Position numbers and translations under genes: made by a program. Shown here in pieces: positions 1 through 8,070 of a DNA stretch of 64,000 nucleotides. Where the stretch lies: contig CAWIFL010000004.1 in the NCBI GenBank assembly GCA_963835535.1, forward strand, positions 248,001 to 312,000, in the 5' to 3' direction. The notes below the pieces were generated by a model, which saw nothing but the letters and a program-made list of their open reading frames with translations, made no database searches and was not told the origin of the DNA. The stretch's first letter is position 1; each line of letters opens with the position of its first letter. The DNA comes from Fen-1245 sp963835535. Lineage in GTDB: Bacteria > Gemmatimonadota > Gemmatimonadetes > Gemmatimonadales > JACORV01.

Positions 1-504
1 CGCCATCTTGCGCCGGTGCACCTTGTCGGCCACCCACTCGTAGCGCCGCATCAGATCCTCGACCGCGCGGACGTACGCGTCCTGCGCCGCGGTGACCTGC
101 GCGAGCCACGCGGTTTCCAGCCGCTCGTCCCCGAGCATCGCGGGCGGGACCACGAAGGCGGCGTGCGACTCGTCCACGTAGCGCTGGGAGAGCTGGCTGT
201 AGCCGAAGCCGGCGCGGTGGCGCACCAGCTCGTGCGTGCAGGAGCGGGAGATCCCCTCGAGCAGGAGCACGTAGACGGCGTGCTCCAGCACCGAACCGTG
301 GCCCTGCTTCTTGATGTTCTCGAGATAGTCCGCGGTCGTGCGCCTGGCCGGATTCGCCTGGCTCATGTAGCAGAGCCGGCCGGCAAACTCGGCGAGCCGC
401 TCGCCGTCCGTCGCCTCGCCCTTCCAGTCCACCTTCAGGTGGTCCGGCTCGACGAACTGCGGCCGGCCGATCAACGTGACGCGCGGGGCGCGGAGGATTT
501 CCAT
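1..504 (-). CDS. thyX: Flavin-dependent thymidylate synthase ThyX (partial, C-terminus beyond the window)
   Basis: The first 168 codons of a ThyX-type enzyme, which methylates dUMP to dTMP with methylene-tetrahydrofolate and FAD/NADPH in the cytoplasm. The start is the ATG at 504 and the frame runs open off the left edge. The ThyX signature is clear at residues 91-110: the basic triplet RHR is at 95-97 and SQRY at 106-109. In the textbook motif seven residues separate RHR from the serine; here there are eight (AGFGYSQL), a one-residue-longer variant. Residues 67-75 (QGHGSVLEH) match the conserved segment before the signature. No thyA is seen nearby. The only gap to the next gene (41 bases) holds a short G-rich direct repeat. 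Function is confident; the unseen C-terminus is the only gap. Confidence 0.93.
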   Translation of the reverse strand, partial: MEILRAPRVTLIGRPQFVEPDHLKVDWKGEATDGERLAEFAGRLCYMSQANPARRTTADYLENIKKQGHGSVLEHAVYVLLLEGISRSCTHELVRHRAGFGYSQLSQRYVDESHAAFVVPPAMLGDERLETAWLAQVTAAQDAYVRAVEDLMRRYEWVADKVHRRKMA

Positions 505-513
505 TTAGAAGCA

Positions 514-544
514 GGGGTCAGGGTTTAGGGGGTAGGGGTCAGGG
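514..544. repeat. Direct repeat of GGGGTCAGGG, period 21
   Basis: Two identical decamers GGGGTCAGGG lie at 514-523 and 535-544, separated by TTTAGGGGGTA, so the unit has a 21-base period. It fills almost the whole gap between the FAD oxidase stop and the thyX start codon. Function unknown; its style resembles the other short intergenic repeats in this window. Confidence 0.6.
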
Positions 545-545
545 A

Positions 546-2165
546 TCAAGGCTGCAGTACCCCGGGATTCGGCGCCAGGTCGAGCCGGTACGAGCCCCAC
601 GCCGCGGCGCGCTCGATCTCGCGCAGTCGGGCGGCGATGCCGGCGGGGAGTGACGGCGCGTGCGGACCCACCTTGAGCACGTCGGCCGTCAACGCCCCGC
701 CGTGGCCGCTCTTCAGGATCTTCACGCCGGGGTTCAGGACGCCCTTCGGATCCCACGCCTGCCGCGTGCGACGGCACAGGTCCAGGTAGGCGGCACCGAA
801 GGTACGCTCGACGAACGGCGCGCGCAGCCGGCCGTCGCCGTGCTCGCCGGACGGCGTCCCGCCGAGGGCGATCTGCTCGGCGGTGACGCGCTCCAGGCAG
901 GCCGCCAGCCGCGGGGCGAAGTCCGGGGCGGTCACGTCGGCCAGAAGGTTCGCGTGCAGGTGCCCGTCCCCCGCGTGGCCGAAGATGACGATCTCGAAGC
1001 CGGTCGCCTTCGCGGCCGCCCGCAAGGCGGCGATGTAGCGCTCGAGGCGCTCCGGCGGCACGCAGCCGTCCTCGACGACCTGGAGGGAGCGGAGGTTGTC
1101 GGGGAGCGAGGCGAGGATCGGGCTCGCGAGGTGGCGCAGCTCCCAGAGCCGACCCACGGTCGTCGCATCCTCGGCCACTTCCACCGAGGTCGCGATGCCC
1201 TTGACCGCCGCGGCGGCCGCGTGTGCGCTCCCCTCGAGTTCGACCAGGAGCACGGCCTCCGTGCCCGAGGCGAGATGGCGTTGCGCCGCACCGCGCACGA
1301 AGTCGAGATAGGTCTTGTCGAGCAGCTCCACGGCCGAGGGCCCGAGCGGCCGCAGGGCGAGGACCGCGGGGCCGACCTGGTCGAGCGAGCCGAGCGTGAC
1401 GAGCAGCGTGGTGCGCACGGCCGGGAGCGGCGCCAGCGCGACCTCGACGGCCGTGAACACGGCCAGCGTACCCTCGCTGCCGACCAGCAGGTCGGCCGTC
1501 CGCCCGCTCGCTGCGAACGCGTCCAGCGCGTAGCCCGACGAGTTCTTGAGCGTGCGGGGCGCCGCGGCGGCGAGGACGGCGGCATGCTCGCGGATCGTCG
1601 GCGCCACCTCTCGCAGGAACCGTTCTTCCGCCCCCGTGCGTCGGTGCGTCGGTGCGTCCGTGCGTCCGGCTTCCCCGTCTGCGGTGACGAATTCCAGCGC
1701 GCGCACCCAGCGGCGCATCGTGCCGTATTTCACGCTGTGCGAGCCCGCGGCGTTCGTGGCGGCCATGCCGCCGACCGTGCAGAACGCGCCGCTCGACGGA
1801 TCGGGCGGCAGGTGCAGGCCGAACGGCTGCGCCGCGAAGTTGAGGGCCCGGTAGGTGACGGAGGCGCCGCAGCGCGCGGTCTTCGCGTCCGGGTCGATGG
1901 CCGGCGCGTCGGGGCAGGCGCGCGTGAGGTCCAGGACGACGTCCGGCCCGACGTTGCCGCCCTGCATCCCGCTCCCGGCACCGCGGGGCACGAGCGCGAG
2001 GCCGTTCTCGGCAGCCCAGCGCACGAGCAGCCGGAGGTCCTCGATGTCCTTCGGGACGGCGACGGCCCGGGGGATGATGCGGAAGATGCCCGCCCCCTCG
2101 GAGTAGAGCGCGCGGGCGACGTCGTCGGTCCTGAACTCGCCGCGGAGGCCGGGGGGTGCTTGCAC
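546..2165 (-). CDS. FAD-linked oxidase, GlcD / D-lactate dehydrogenase family
   Basis: A 539-residue flavoprotein of the FAD_binding_4 / FAD-oxidase_C family, oxidising a 2-hydroxy acid such as glycolate or D-lactate. The N-terminal FAD fold carries PRGAGSGMQGG at about residues 60-70 and VGGMAATNAAG at 131-141; the C-terminal half has GHAGDGHLH and SGEHGDGRLR, the conserved histidine motifs of the family. Many relatives continue into an iron-sulfur GlpC-like domain to about 950 residues; this one stops after the flavin module, so its electron-acceptor subunit must be elsewhere. Residues about 167-178 (RTDAPTHRRTGA) are encoded by a low-complexity octamer array (1636-1667) that looks like an insertion. 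The start is GTG at 2165, chosen because a TAGCTT -10-like box ends six bases upstream and there is no Shine-Dalgarno sequence. Substrate is not determined. Confidence 0.85.
   Translation of the reverse strand: MQAPPGLRGEFRTDDVARALYSEGAGIFRIIPRAVAVPKDIEDLRLLVRWAAENGLALVPRGAGSGMQGGNVGPDVVLDLTRACPDAPAIDPDAKTARCGASVTYRALNFAAQPFGLHLPPDPSSGAFCTVGGMAATNAAGSHSVKYGTMRRWVRALEFVTADGEAGRTDAPTHRRTGAEERFLREVAPTIREHAAVLAAAAPRTLKNSSGYALDAFAASGRTADLLVGSEGTLAVFTAVEVALAPLPAVRTTLLVTLGSLDQVGPAVLALRPLGPSAVELLDKTYLDFVRGAAQRHLASGTEAVLLVELEGSAHAAAAAVKGIATSVEVAEDATTVGRLWELRHLASPILASLPDNLRSLQVVEDGCVPPERLERYIAALRAAAKATGFEIVIFGHAGDGHLHANLLADVTAPDFAPRLAACLERVTAEQIALGGTPSGEHGDGRLRAPFVERTFGAAYLDLCRRTRQAWDPKGVLNPGVKILKSGHGGALTADVLKVGPHAPSLPAGIAARLREIERAAAWGSYRLDLAPNPGVLQP
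1636..1667. repeat. Four-unit octamer array (GTGCGTCG/GTGCGTCC) inside a coding region
   Basis: Four tandem 8-base units: two GTGCGTCG followed by two GTGCGTCC. They encode the THRRT-like low-complexity stretch in the FAD oxidase. A degenerate array of the same unit length and number occurs at 12751-12782. Confidence 0.75.
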
Positions 2166-2171
2166 GCGCGC

Positions 2172-2201
2172 AAGCTAACGGCCGCGCCTTCGGCTTGACA
2201 A
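2172..2201 (-). promoter_or_regulatory. Promoter of the FAD oxidase gene, leaderless layout
   Basis: On the minus strand TTGTCA (2201-2196) is followed after 18 bases by TAGCTT (2177-2172), and the GTG start codon lies six bases further on. That distance puts the transcription start at or next to the start codon. The -35 box overlaps that of the divergent promoter in the shared sequence TTGACAA. Confidence 0.55.
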
Positions 2202-2223
2202 GCACTTTGGGCACGGTGATACT
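2195..2223 (+). promoter_or_regulatory. Promoter of the DUF116 gene
   Basis: A perfect TTGACA (2195-2200), a 17-base spacer and GATACT (2218-2223). The ATG is nine bases after the -10 box with no Shine-Dalgarno sequence between, again consistent with a leaderless or nearly leaderless message. Confidence 0.6.
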
Positions 2224-2232
2224 CGCCCTTTC

Positions 2233-3039
2233 ATGCCCTCGACAACCCAGGCCAAGCCGAACCTCATCCGGATCGAGGTGGATCGTCGCCTCGGCCACGA
2301 ATGGGACGAGTGGGACGGGCGGCCGCTGCCCGGCGGCGGGAACTTCGACACGCCGCCGCGCCGCTTCTTCGCCTACGCCGCGCTCACCCTCGCCTTCGTG
2401 GCGGGGGTCCTCTTCCTCGCGCTCTACCTGCTCGGTCCGCGGCTCGCGACGCTCTGGGTGCCGCTGCCGAACATCCTGGCGCTCGCCCTCGCGGCGCTCA
2501 CGGTGCTCGCTTGGGCTTGGTTCGCCCTGCTGGTCGCATCCTACTACGGTCCGGCGCTGCTGCTGCCCGAGCGCCTCGCCGAGCGTGGACCGTTCCTGGT
2601 CCTGATGCGCTGGACCTCGCAGATCGCGCGCCGGTTCGGCGTGCGCGACTGGGTCGAGCACGCGGCGGTGGAGGTGTACAACGGTCTCGCGGCCCGGCGT
2701 GGCTGGAAGGTGGGGAAGGGCGAGCTGCTGGTGCTGATCCCGCGCTGCCTGTCGAAGGCGGCGCTGGACGGGATCCTCGACGTCGCTGGGCGCTACGACG
2801 TGCCGGTGTTCGTGGCGACACGCGGCCAGCTCGCGCGGCGCGCGATCCGCGAGCGGCGGCCGCGGGCGGTGGTGGCGGTCGCGTGCGAGCGGGACATGGT
2901 GAGCGGCCTGCACGACGTCGCCGCCAAGGTGCCCGTGCTGGGCCTCACCATGCGCCTGCCGTCCGGGCCCTGCAAGGACGCAACGGTGGACGTGGCGAAG
3001 CTCGAGAGCTGGGTGAAGAGCTTCGTGGAGGCCGGCTAG
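2233..3039 (+). CDS. DUF116 domain membrane protein
   Basis: A 268-residue protein with two transmembrane helices (about 46-69 and 78-105) followed by a cytoplasmic DUF116 domain. The domain shows its conserved cysteines in the expected contexts: IPRCLSKAAL (Cys172), VAVACERDMVSG (Cys218) and PSGPCKDATVDV (Cys247). The biochemical role of DUF116 is not established; the three cysteines suggest metal or iron-sulfur binding. The ATG at 2233 is supported by the promoter just upstream. The stop codon overlaps the stop of the convergent lipoprotein gene in a shared CTAG (3036-3039). Family assignment is confident, function unknown. Confidence 0.85.
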   Translation: MPSTTQAKPNLIRIEVDRRLGHEWDEWDGRPLPGGGNFDTPPRRFFAYAALTLAFVAGVLFLALYLLGPRLATLWVPLPNILALALAALTVLAWAWFALLVASYYGPALLLPERLAERGPFLVLMRWTSQIARRFGVRDWVEHAAVEVYNGLAARRGWKVGKGELLVLIPRCLSKAALDGILDVAGRYDVPVFVATRGQLARRAIRERRPRAVVAVACERDMVSGLHDVAAKVPVLGLTMRLPSGPCKDATVDVAKLESWVKSFVEAG

Positions 3040-3650
3040 GGCTGCTGCGCGCCGGTCGAGTCGGCGCGAGGCTTGGGCGGTGGGAACACCACCTTAAGCC
3101 GCGCGACGAGGCTGTCCAGAATGGCGTGCTCCGGCGTGCTGTCCGGGACCATCCGCTCGAGATCCCGCTCAGGCTGGCTGGGATCGTACGCGATCCGCCT
3201 GACGCATTCGGCAGCGAGGCGCGTCTTTCCCGCCGTCGGGTCCGCGAACAAGCGCAGCTTCACGGTGTGATCGAAGTCCTCGGCGCGCGCGCTCACGGTG
3301 CGCCTGGTCACGACGTCGTACCAGTCCGTCTCGAGGTAGCCCTCGTCCGCCGCGACGCTCACGACCGCGAGGCCCGCGGCGCGCACCTCGTGCTCGGCGG
3401 CCACGATCACGACATCCGGCGCAGCGTCGAGGAGCAGCGAGATGCTGCCGGGCAGCGGCCCGTAGACGGGGCGCACGCCGCCGAAATGCGCACACGCCGC
3501 CAGGCCTCCCAGGACGGCGACCACGGCGAGCGCGGCGGCGCGACTAGTGCTTCGCGGTATCGGGTGAGCCCGGGTGCGCGTGACCGGTATCGGGGGCCGG
3601 CAGGGTGGACGTCCCCGCCTTCGGCGCCGCCGTCTCCTCGTCCTCATCAT
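3036..3650 (-). CDS. Putative lipoprotein of unknown function
   Basis: The mature part begins after a hydrophobic stretch ending in the lipobox LAAC (sequence AALAVVAVLGGLAACAHFGG), so it should be lipid-anchored in the envelope. The remaining 150 residues have no domain I recognise; they look like a compact periplasmic domain. The start is uncertain: the only in-frame ATG codons are the tandem pair at the far 5' end, which gives an improbable arginine-run leader and a 107-base overlap with the upstream membrane protein gene; the nearest GTG is only eight codons before the lipobox cysteine, very short for a signal peptide. The true gene probably begins near 3550. It is the last gene of the leftward run. 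Confidence 0.6.
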   Translation of the reverse strand: MMRTRRRRRRRRGRPPCRPPIPVTRTRAHPIPRSTSRAAALAVVAVLGGLAACAHFGGVRPVYGPLPGSISLLLDAAPDVVIVAAEHEVRAAGLAVVSVAADEGYLETDWYDVVTRRTVSARAEDFDHTVKLRLFADPTAGKTRLAAECVRRIAYDPSQPERDLERMVPDSTPEHAILDSLVARLKVVFPPPKPRADSTGAQQP

Positions 3651-4131
3651 GGTGGTGCCCGGCGCGCTCGGCCGCTATGGCCTGGAGCCGCGCGGTGGGC
3701 ACGCCGAGCGCGTGGTCGAAGGTGAGCTTCCCGCCGAGCATCGCCGTGTAGAGCAGGATGAGGACGCCGATCACGCCGGCGGTGAGCGCGACGGGTTGCT
3801 CCCTATCGCTCCAGACGCCGCGGCGCACGATCCGCCAGACGGCGAGGATGCCGAAGATCGCGAGCACGATGAACGCGAGCGTCTCGTGCGTCTCCATGAT
3901 CGCGTGCGCCTGGTCGCTGTGCTCGACCACGCCCTCGGCGAGCAGCCCGGCCACGATCGCGGCGCCGGTGCCGACCACCCCGGCCACCAGCGTCCAGAAC
4001 GCCGCCGCCTTGAGCGACTCCCGCTTGAAGAAGCTGCCGAGCAGGTCGAAGAGGACCGAGATCGGCAGGAGCGCCGGCGGCAGGTCGTTCACGGCGGCGT
4101 GGACGCGCGGCCAGTCGTAGCCGAACAGCAT
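3544..4131 (-). CDS. DUF2231-like four-helix membrane protein
   Basis: A 195-residue integral membrane protein with four hydrophobic helices (about 18-34, 44-65, 83-102, 113-132). Histidines 11, 71, 76, 82 and 140 sit near helix ends, as in DUF2231 proteins, which suggests heme or metal ligation but that is unproven. The C-terminus is histidine- and acid-rich (GHHHDEDEE near 158-166, then GHAH), a plausible metal-binding tail. The ATG at 4131 lies two bases downstream of the stop of the 3-hydroxyacyl-CoA dehydrogenase gene, so the two are co-transcribed. Function unknown. Confidence 0.75.
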   Translation of the reverse strand: MLFGYDWPRVHAAVNDLPPALLPISVLFDLLGSFFKRESLKAAAFWTLVAGVVGTGAAIVAGLLAEGVVEHSDQAHAIMETHETLAFIVLAIFGILAVWRIVRRGVWSDREQPVALTAGVIGVLILLYTAMLGGKLTFDHALGVPTARLQAIAAERAGHHHDEDEETAAPKAGTSTLPAPDTGHAHPGSPDTAKH

Positions 4132-4133
4132 CG

Positions 4134-5021
4134 TCACAGCCCCAGGTTGGAGGGCGTCGGCGGGGTGGCGCCGTAGTCGTAGAAGCCCTTGCCCGACTTC
4201 TTGCCGTAGTAGCCGGCCAGGACCATGCGCTTGAGCAGCGGCGGCGGCGCGTAGCGCGGCTCGCGGTACTCGTCGAACATGATCTCCGCGATCTTGTACG
4301 TGGTGTCGTTGCCGACGAAGTCCAGCAGCGCGAACGGGCCCATCGGATAACCGCAGCCCAGTTGCATCGCCTTGTCGATGTCCGGCACGCTCGCCACGCC
4401 GCGCTCGAGGGCGCGGATCGCGTCGAGCAGGTAGGGCACCAGCAGGAGGTTCACCACGAACCCCGAGGTGTCCTTCGCCGCGATCGGCTCCTTGCCCAGC
4501 TTCCGGGCGAACGCGAAGGCGCGCTCGAAGGTCTCGGGCGTGGTGGTCACCGTGCGCACGACCTCGACCAGCTTCATCAGCGGCACGGGATTGAAGAAGT
4601 GCAGACCGACGAACTTGTCCGGCCGCTTCGTCACGGCGGCCATCGCGGCGATGGTGAGGCTCGAGGTGTTCGAGGCGAAGATGGTCGTGGGGCGGCAGAG
4701 CCGGTCGAGCTCCTTCCACAGCACGTTCTTCAGCTCGAGCTCTTCGGTGACCGCCTCGATCACGATGTCGGCGTCCACGAGGTCGGGGACTTTCGTGGTG
4801 AAGCGCAACCTGCCGAGCGTCGCGTCGCGCGCGGCGGCGTCGAGCTTCCCCTTCTCGACCAGCTTGTTCAGCGAGCCGGTGATGGCGCCCTTGCCCCTGG
4901 CGAGGAGCTCGTCGCTCACCTCGCGCACGACCGTAGGGAAGCCTGCGGCGGCGGCGGTCTGGGCGATGCCGCTGCCCATCAGACCGCACCCCAGCACGCC
5001 GACGGTGGTGATCTCGCTCAT
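4134..5021 (-). CDS. hbd: 3-hydroxybutyryl-CoA dehydrogenase
   Basis: A 295-residue NAD(P)-dependent enzyme that oxidises 3-hydroxyacyl-CoA to 3-ketoacyl-CoA (or the reverse). The Rossmann motif GCGLMGSGIA is at residues 11-20, SNTSSL at 117-122, and the catalytic histidine region HFFNPVPLMKLVEVV begins at His141. The C-terminal domain includes GYPMGPFALLDFVG and ends with GKKSGKGFYDY, typical of single-domain Hbd/PaaH proteins of about 280-300 residues. Its ATG overlaps the preceding stop (ATGA). With the thiolase of the same run it covers two adjacent beta-oxidation or butyrate/PHB steps; crotonase and acyl-CoA dehydrogenase are not in the window. Confidence 0.92.
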   Translation of the reverse strand: MSEITTVGVLGCGLMGSGIAQTAAAAGFPTVVREVSDELLARGKGAITGSLNKLVEKGKLDAAARDATLGRLRFTTKVPDLVDADIVIEAVTEELELKNVLWKELDRLCRPTTIFASNTSSLTIAAMAAVTKRPDKFVGLHFFNPVPLMKLVEVVRTVTTTPETFERAFAFARKLGKEPIAAKDTSGFVVNLLLVPYLLDAIRALERGVASVPDIDKAMQLGCGYPMGPFALLDFVGNDTTYKIAEIMFDEYREPRYAPPPLLKRMVLAGYYGKKSGKGFYDYGATPPTPSNLGL

Positions 5022-5917
5022 GGGTTCCTGGGACTCCGCGGTGGGTTGGCGCCTGAGGGCGGGCCGCCGGGCGGCGGTCGGAGGTTCTGCGTCGCGTCCT
5101 CGACCGACCGTTTGATCTCGCTCGCAATGCGCATGAACGCCGACGCGCGGGGGCCGGCGAGCGCCGGCTTGGGCCGCAGCTCCCCGCGCTCCAGGCGGTC
5201 CAGCACCTGCTCCAGCGCCGTCTGCATCCGCTCGGCACGGCGCTGATAGTCCCGCACCACGAACAGGGAGAGGCCGACGCTGGCCAGCAGCGGCACGACC
5301 GCCACGAGCTGGAGGCCGGGAACGAGCGCGACGGCGAGCGTCCCCAGCACGCCCAGCGAGAGCAGGACGCTCGCTCCACCGAGGGCGGAGCTGCGCTGGT
5401 TCCCGATGTCGGCCGCCAGCTCGGCGTGGCAGTACCCGTCCTCGAGGGCGTTGAGCTGTACCGAGACGTCCAACGCGCGGGCGAGGTGGTACGGCTTCCC
5501 CTGCAGCGAGAGGCCGCGCTTCATCTCGGCGATCAGCCCCTTCTGGCGCTCCCACACCGTGCGGTCCGGGAGGCGGCGCTTGGGCGTCATCGCCTCCTCC
5601 TCGGTCATGAACTCCGCGATCGCCTGCTCCAGGGCGGCCTTGTCTCCCGGCACGACGCGATGGGCGAGCAACATCCGGGGCCCGACCCACCGCCCCAGGA
5701 AGCCGTGCTCCAGCGCTGCGCCCCCGGCTGCTTCCTCGTACATCGCCTGGCGGAGGAAGCGGCCGGGGATGCCGACCTCCGAACCGAGGTTCAGGACATC
5801 CTGCTCCGTGATCCCGTCGCCCGTGTCCATCTCGCCGGCCTGTAGCTCCGCGGCGCGCTGGATGATCCGCTCCAGCTGCTCGCGGCTGATCTTCCGGGGG
5901 ACCAGCTCGCCGGCCAT
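5018..5917 (-). CDS. Hypothetical protein with a two-helix membrane hairpin
   Basis: A 299-residue protein I cannot assign. The first 160 residues are charged and predicted cytoplasmic. Two adjacent hydrophobic helices (about 182-200 and 204-221) form a hairpin, followed by a charged helical segment (about 222-275) and a proline/glycine-rich tail. The segment DVLNLGSEVGIPGRFLRQAMYEE looks like a conserved helical motif. The ATG at 5917 sits three bases after the slipin stop, and the stop overlaps the hbd start by four bases, so it is firmly within the operon. A role with the membrane-bound slipin next door is possible but only from position. Confidence 0.6.
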   Translation of the reverse strand: MAGELVPRKISREQLERIIQRAAELQAGEMDTGDGITEQDVLNLGSEVGIPGRFLRQAMYEEAAGGAALEHGFLGRWVGPRMLLAHRVVPGDKAALEQAIAEFMTEEEAMTPKRRLPDRTVWERQKGLIAEMKRGLSLQGKPYHLARALDVSVQLNALEDGYCHAELAADIGNQRSSALGGASVLLSLGVLGTLAVALVPGLQLVAVVPLLASVGLSLFVVRDYQRRAERMQTALEQVLDRLERGELRPKPALAGPRASAFMRIASEIKRSVEDATQNLRPPPGGPPSGANPPRSPRNP

Positions 5918-5920
5918 CGG

Positions 5921-6784
5921 TTACCCGCGCCGCTCCGCGCCTTCGCTCGCGCGCCCCGCCGGCAGCGCCGTCCCCGGAGCCGGCGTGCCAAGTGCCGGCT
6001 GCGCGGCCGGAGCAGGCAGCGGCGGCGCGGACGTCTCCGACTGCCGGTACGCCCCGAGGAACGGCTTCAGCAGGTCGATCGGCAGCGGGAAGAAAGTGGT
6101 GGAGTTCTTCTCCGACGCGATCTCGGAAACCGTCTGGAGGTACCGGAGCGTGATCGCCGCCGGCTCCTGGCCGATGACGTGCGCGGCCTGCGCCAGCTTC
6201 TCGGAGGCCTGCAGCTCGCCTTCGGCGTTGATGACCTTGGCCCGCCGCTCGCGCTCGGCCTCGGCCTGGCGCGCCATCGCCCGCTTCATCTCCACCGGCA
6301 GGTCCACGTCCTTGACCTCGACCGCCGAGACCTCGATCCCCCACTCCGCCGAGCGCGCGTCGATGATCGCCTTCAGCGTCTCGTTGATCTTGTCCCGCTC
6401 GGACAGGATCTCGTCGAGCTGGTGCTGGCCGCAGACGCTGCGGAGCGTCGTCTGGGCGAGCTGGCTGGTGGCGTAGAGGTAGTTCTCGATCCCGATGATC
6501 GCCGCCGCCGGATCCCTGACCTTCATGTACAGCACGGCGTTGACCTTGAGCGAGATGTTGTCGCGGGTGATCACGTCCTGCGGCGGGATGTCGAGCGCGA
6601 CGATCCGCAGCGAGACGCGGTGCATGTGCGCGATCATGCTCGGGAGGAAGACCAATCCCGGCCCCTTCGTGTTCCAGTAGCGGCCGAGGAAGAACGCCAC
6701 CGCTCGTTCGTACTGCTTGATGATCCGCAGGCTGGAGAGCGCGTAGAGCGCCGCGACCAGCGCGATGACTTCGAGTACGGGCAC
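5921..6784 (-). CDS. Slipin / SPFH (Band 7) domain protein
   Basis: A 287-residue stomatin-like membrane scaffold. An N-terminal hydrophobic helix (residues 2-17) is followed by the SPFH domain (about 20-190), with typical slipin sequences YERAVAFFLGRY, GLVFLPSM, ALDIPPQDVITRDN and GIEVSAVEVKDVDLP. The helical region after 160 (MARQAEAERERRAKVINAEGE) is the coiled-coil oligomerisation segment. The last 45 residues are a proline/alanine-rich tail. Slipins form large rings in the inner membrane and often associate with NfeD or proteases; no NfeD is present here. It lies 13 bases after the thiolase stop. Confidence 0.9.
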   Translation of the reverse strand: MPVLEVIALVAALYALSSLRIIKQYERAVAFFLGRYWNTKGPGLVFLPSMIAHMHRVSLRIVALDIPPQDVITRDNISLKVNAVLYMKVRDPAAAIIGIENYLYATSQLAQTTLRSVCGQHQLDEILSERDKINETLKAIIDARSAEWGIEVSAVEVKDVDLPVEMKRAMARQAEAERERRAKVINAEGELQASEKLAQAAHVIGQEPAAITLRYLQTVSEIASEKNSTTFFPLPIDLLKPFLGAYRQSETSAPPLPAPAAQPALGTPAPGTALPAGRASEGAERRG

Positions 6785-6797
6785 GTGTCGGCCCTCC

Positions 6798-8009
6798 TTA
6801 CTTCGAGAAGGCTTCGACCAGAACGGCGGCTCCCTGGCCGCCGCCGATGCAGGCGCTGCCGATGCCGAACCGCTTGCCGCTCCTCCGCAGGGAGTGGAGG
6901 AGGTGGATGGTGATCCGGGTGCCGGAGGCGGCGAGCGGATGCCCGATCGCGATCGCGCCGCCGTGCACGTTGACCTTCTCGCGGTCGAGACCGAGCTCCT
7001 TCTCCACGGCGACGTACTGCGGAGCGAAGGCCTCGTTGATCTCGATCAGATCGACCGCGTCGAGCGTCATGCCCGCCTTCTGCAGGAGTTTGCGGATGGC
7101 GGGGGCCGGGCCGATCCCCATGTACTTGGGCTCGACGCCGGCGACGGCCCACCCCACCAGACGGCCGAGGGGCTCGAGCCCCCTGGCCTTCGCGACCTGT
7201 TCTCCGGCCACCACGCAGGCGGCCGCGCCGTCGCAGATCCCGGAGGCGTTCCCCGCCGTGACGAGGCCGTCCTTCTTGAAGTAGGGCGCCAACTTGGCGA
7301 GCCCCTCCAGCGTGGTGTTGGGCCGCATGTGCTCGTCCGCGCGGAACGGCACCATCTGGCGGGTCTTCGGGTCCTTCACCTGGACCGCGACGATCTCGTC
7401 CTCGAAGACGCCGTCGTCCCACGCCTTCCTGGCGAGGCGCTGCGAGCGCTCGGCGTACGCGTCCACTTCCTGACGCGTGAGCTTGTACTTCTCGGCGAGA
7501 TTCTCCGCGGTCTGCGCCATCGAGAAGCCGCACTGCGGGTCGGTGAGCGACTCCCAGAGCAGGTCCTCGAGCGGCGCGGGCGCTCCGAGCTTGAGGCCCC
7601 AGCGGGCGCCGCGCACCACGTGGGGCGCCTGGCTCATGGATTCTCCGCCGCCGGCCAGCACGACCTGCGATTCATCGAGGAGGATCTGCTGCGCGGCCTG
7701 CGTGATCGCCTCGAAGCCCGAGCCGCAGAGCCGGTTCACGGTGAGGGCCGGGACCTCGATCGGCAGACCCGCCTTGAGCCCGACGTGACGCGCGAAGTAG
7801 ATGGCGTCGGCCGAAGTCTGAAGGGCGTTGCCGAAGACGACGTGGTCGAAGTCCGCAGGCGTCAGGCCCGAGCGCTCGACGGCGCAGGTGGCCGCCGCCG
7901 CGGCGAGGTCGATCGCCGAATGGTCCTTGAGGGTGCCGCCGAAGGCGCCGAACGGCGTGCGCACGCCGCTCAGGAACACCACGTCCCTGTCCCTGCCCTG
8001 CGTCTTCAT
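6798..8009 (-). CDS. Acetyl-CoA acetyltransferase / beta-ketothiolase
   Basis: A 403-residue thiolase that condenses or cleaves acetoacetyl-CoA or 3-ketoacyl-CoA. All active-site elements are present: nucleophilic Cys95 in NRLCGSG, His357 in AIGHPLAASG, and Cys387 in GSACIGGGQG. The length and motifs match biosynthetic or short-chain degradative thiolases (AtoB/PhaA/FadA group). Position beside hbd supports a short-chain CoA pathway. The ATG at 8009 is in the right place for the family N-terminus (VFLSGVRTPFGAFGGTL). Chain-length preference cannot be told from sequence alone. Confidence 0.93.
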   Translation of the reverse strand: MKTQGRDRDVVFLSGVRTPFGAFGGTLKDHSAIDLAAAAATCAVERSGLTPADFDHVVFGNALQTSADAIYFARHVGLKAGLPIEVPALTVNRLCGSGFEAITQAAQQILLDESQVVLAGGGESMSQAPHVVRGARWGLKLGAPAPLEDLLWESLTDPQCGFSMAQTAENLAEKYKLTRQEVDAYAERSQRLARKAWDDGVFEDEIVAVQVKDPKTRQMVPFRADEHMRPNTTLEGLAKLAPYFKKDGLVTAGNASGICDGAAACVVAGEQVAKARGLEPLGRLVGWAVAGVEPKYMGIGPAPAIRKLLQKAGMTLDAVDLIEINEAFAPQYVAVEKELGLDREKVNVHGGAIAIGHPLAASGTRITIHLLHSLRRSGKRFGIGSACIGGGQGAAVLVEAFSK

Positions 8010-8070
8010 CCCGGAACGGCTCCGTCGCTTTGGGGAAGAGCCGGGGCACCCCGGCAGCGGCCGGAATATG

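Noticed and set aside
660..2198. Long open frames on the opposite strand of the FAD oxidase and many other genes
   Set aside because: They are arginine-, proline- and alanine-rich shadow translations of GC-rich genes, with no domain and a conserved protein on the other strand.
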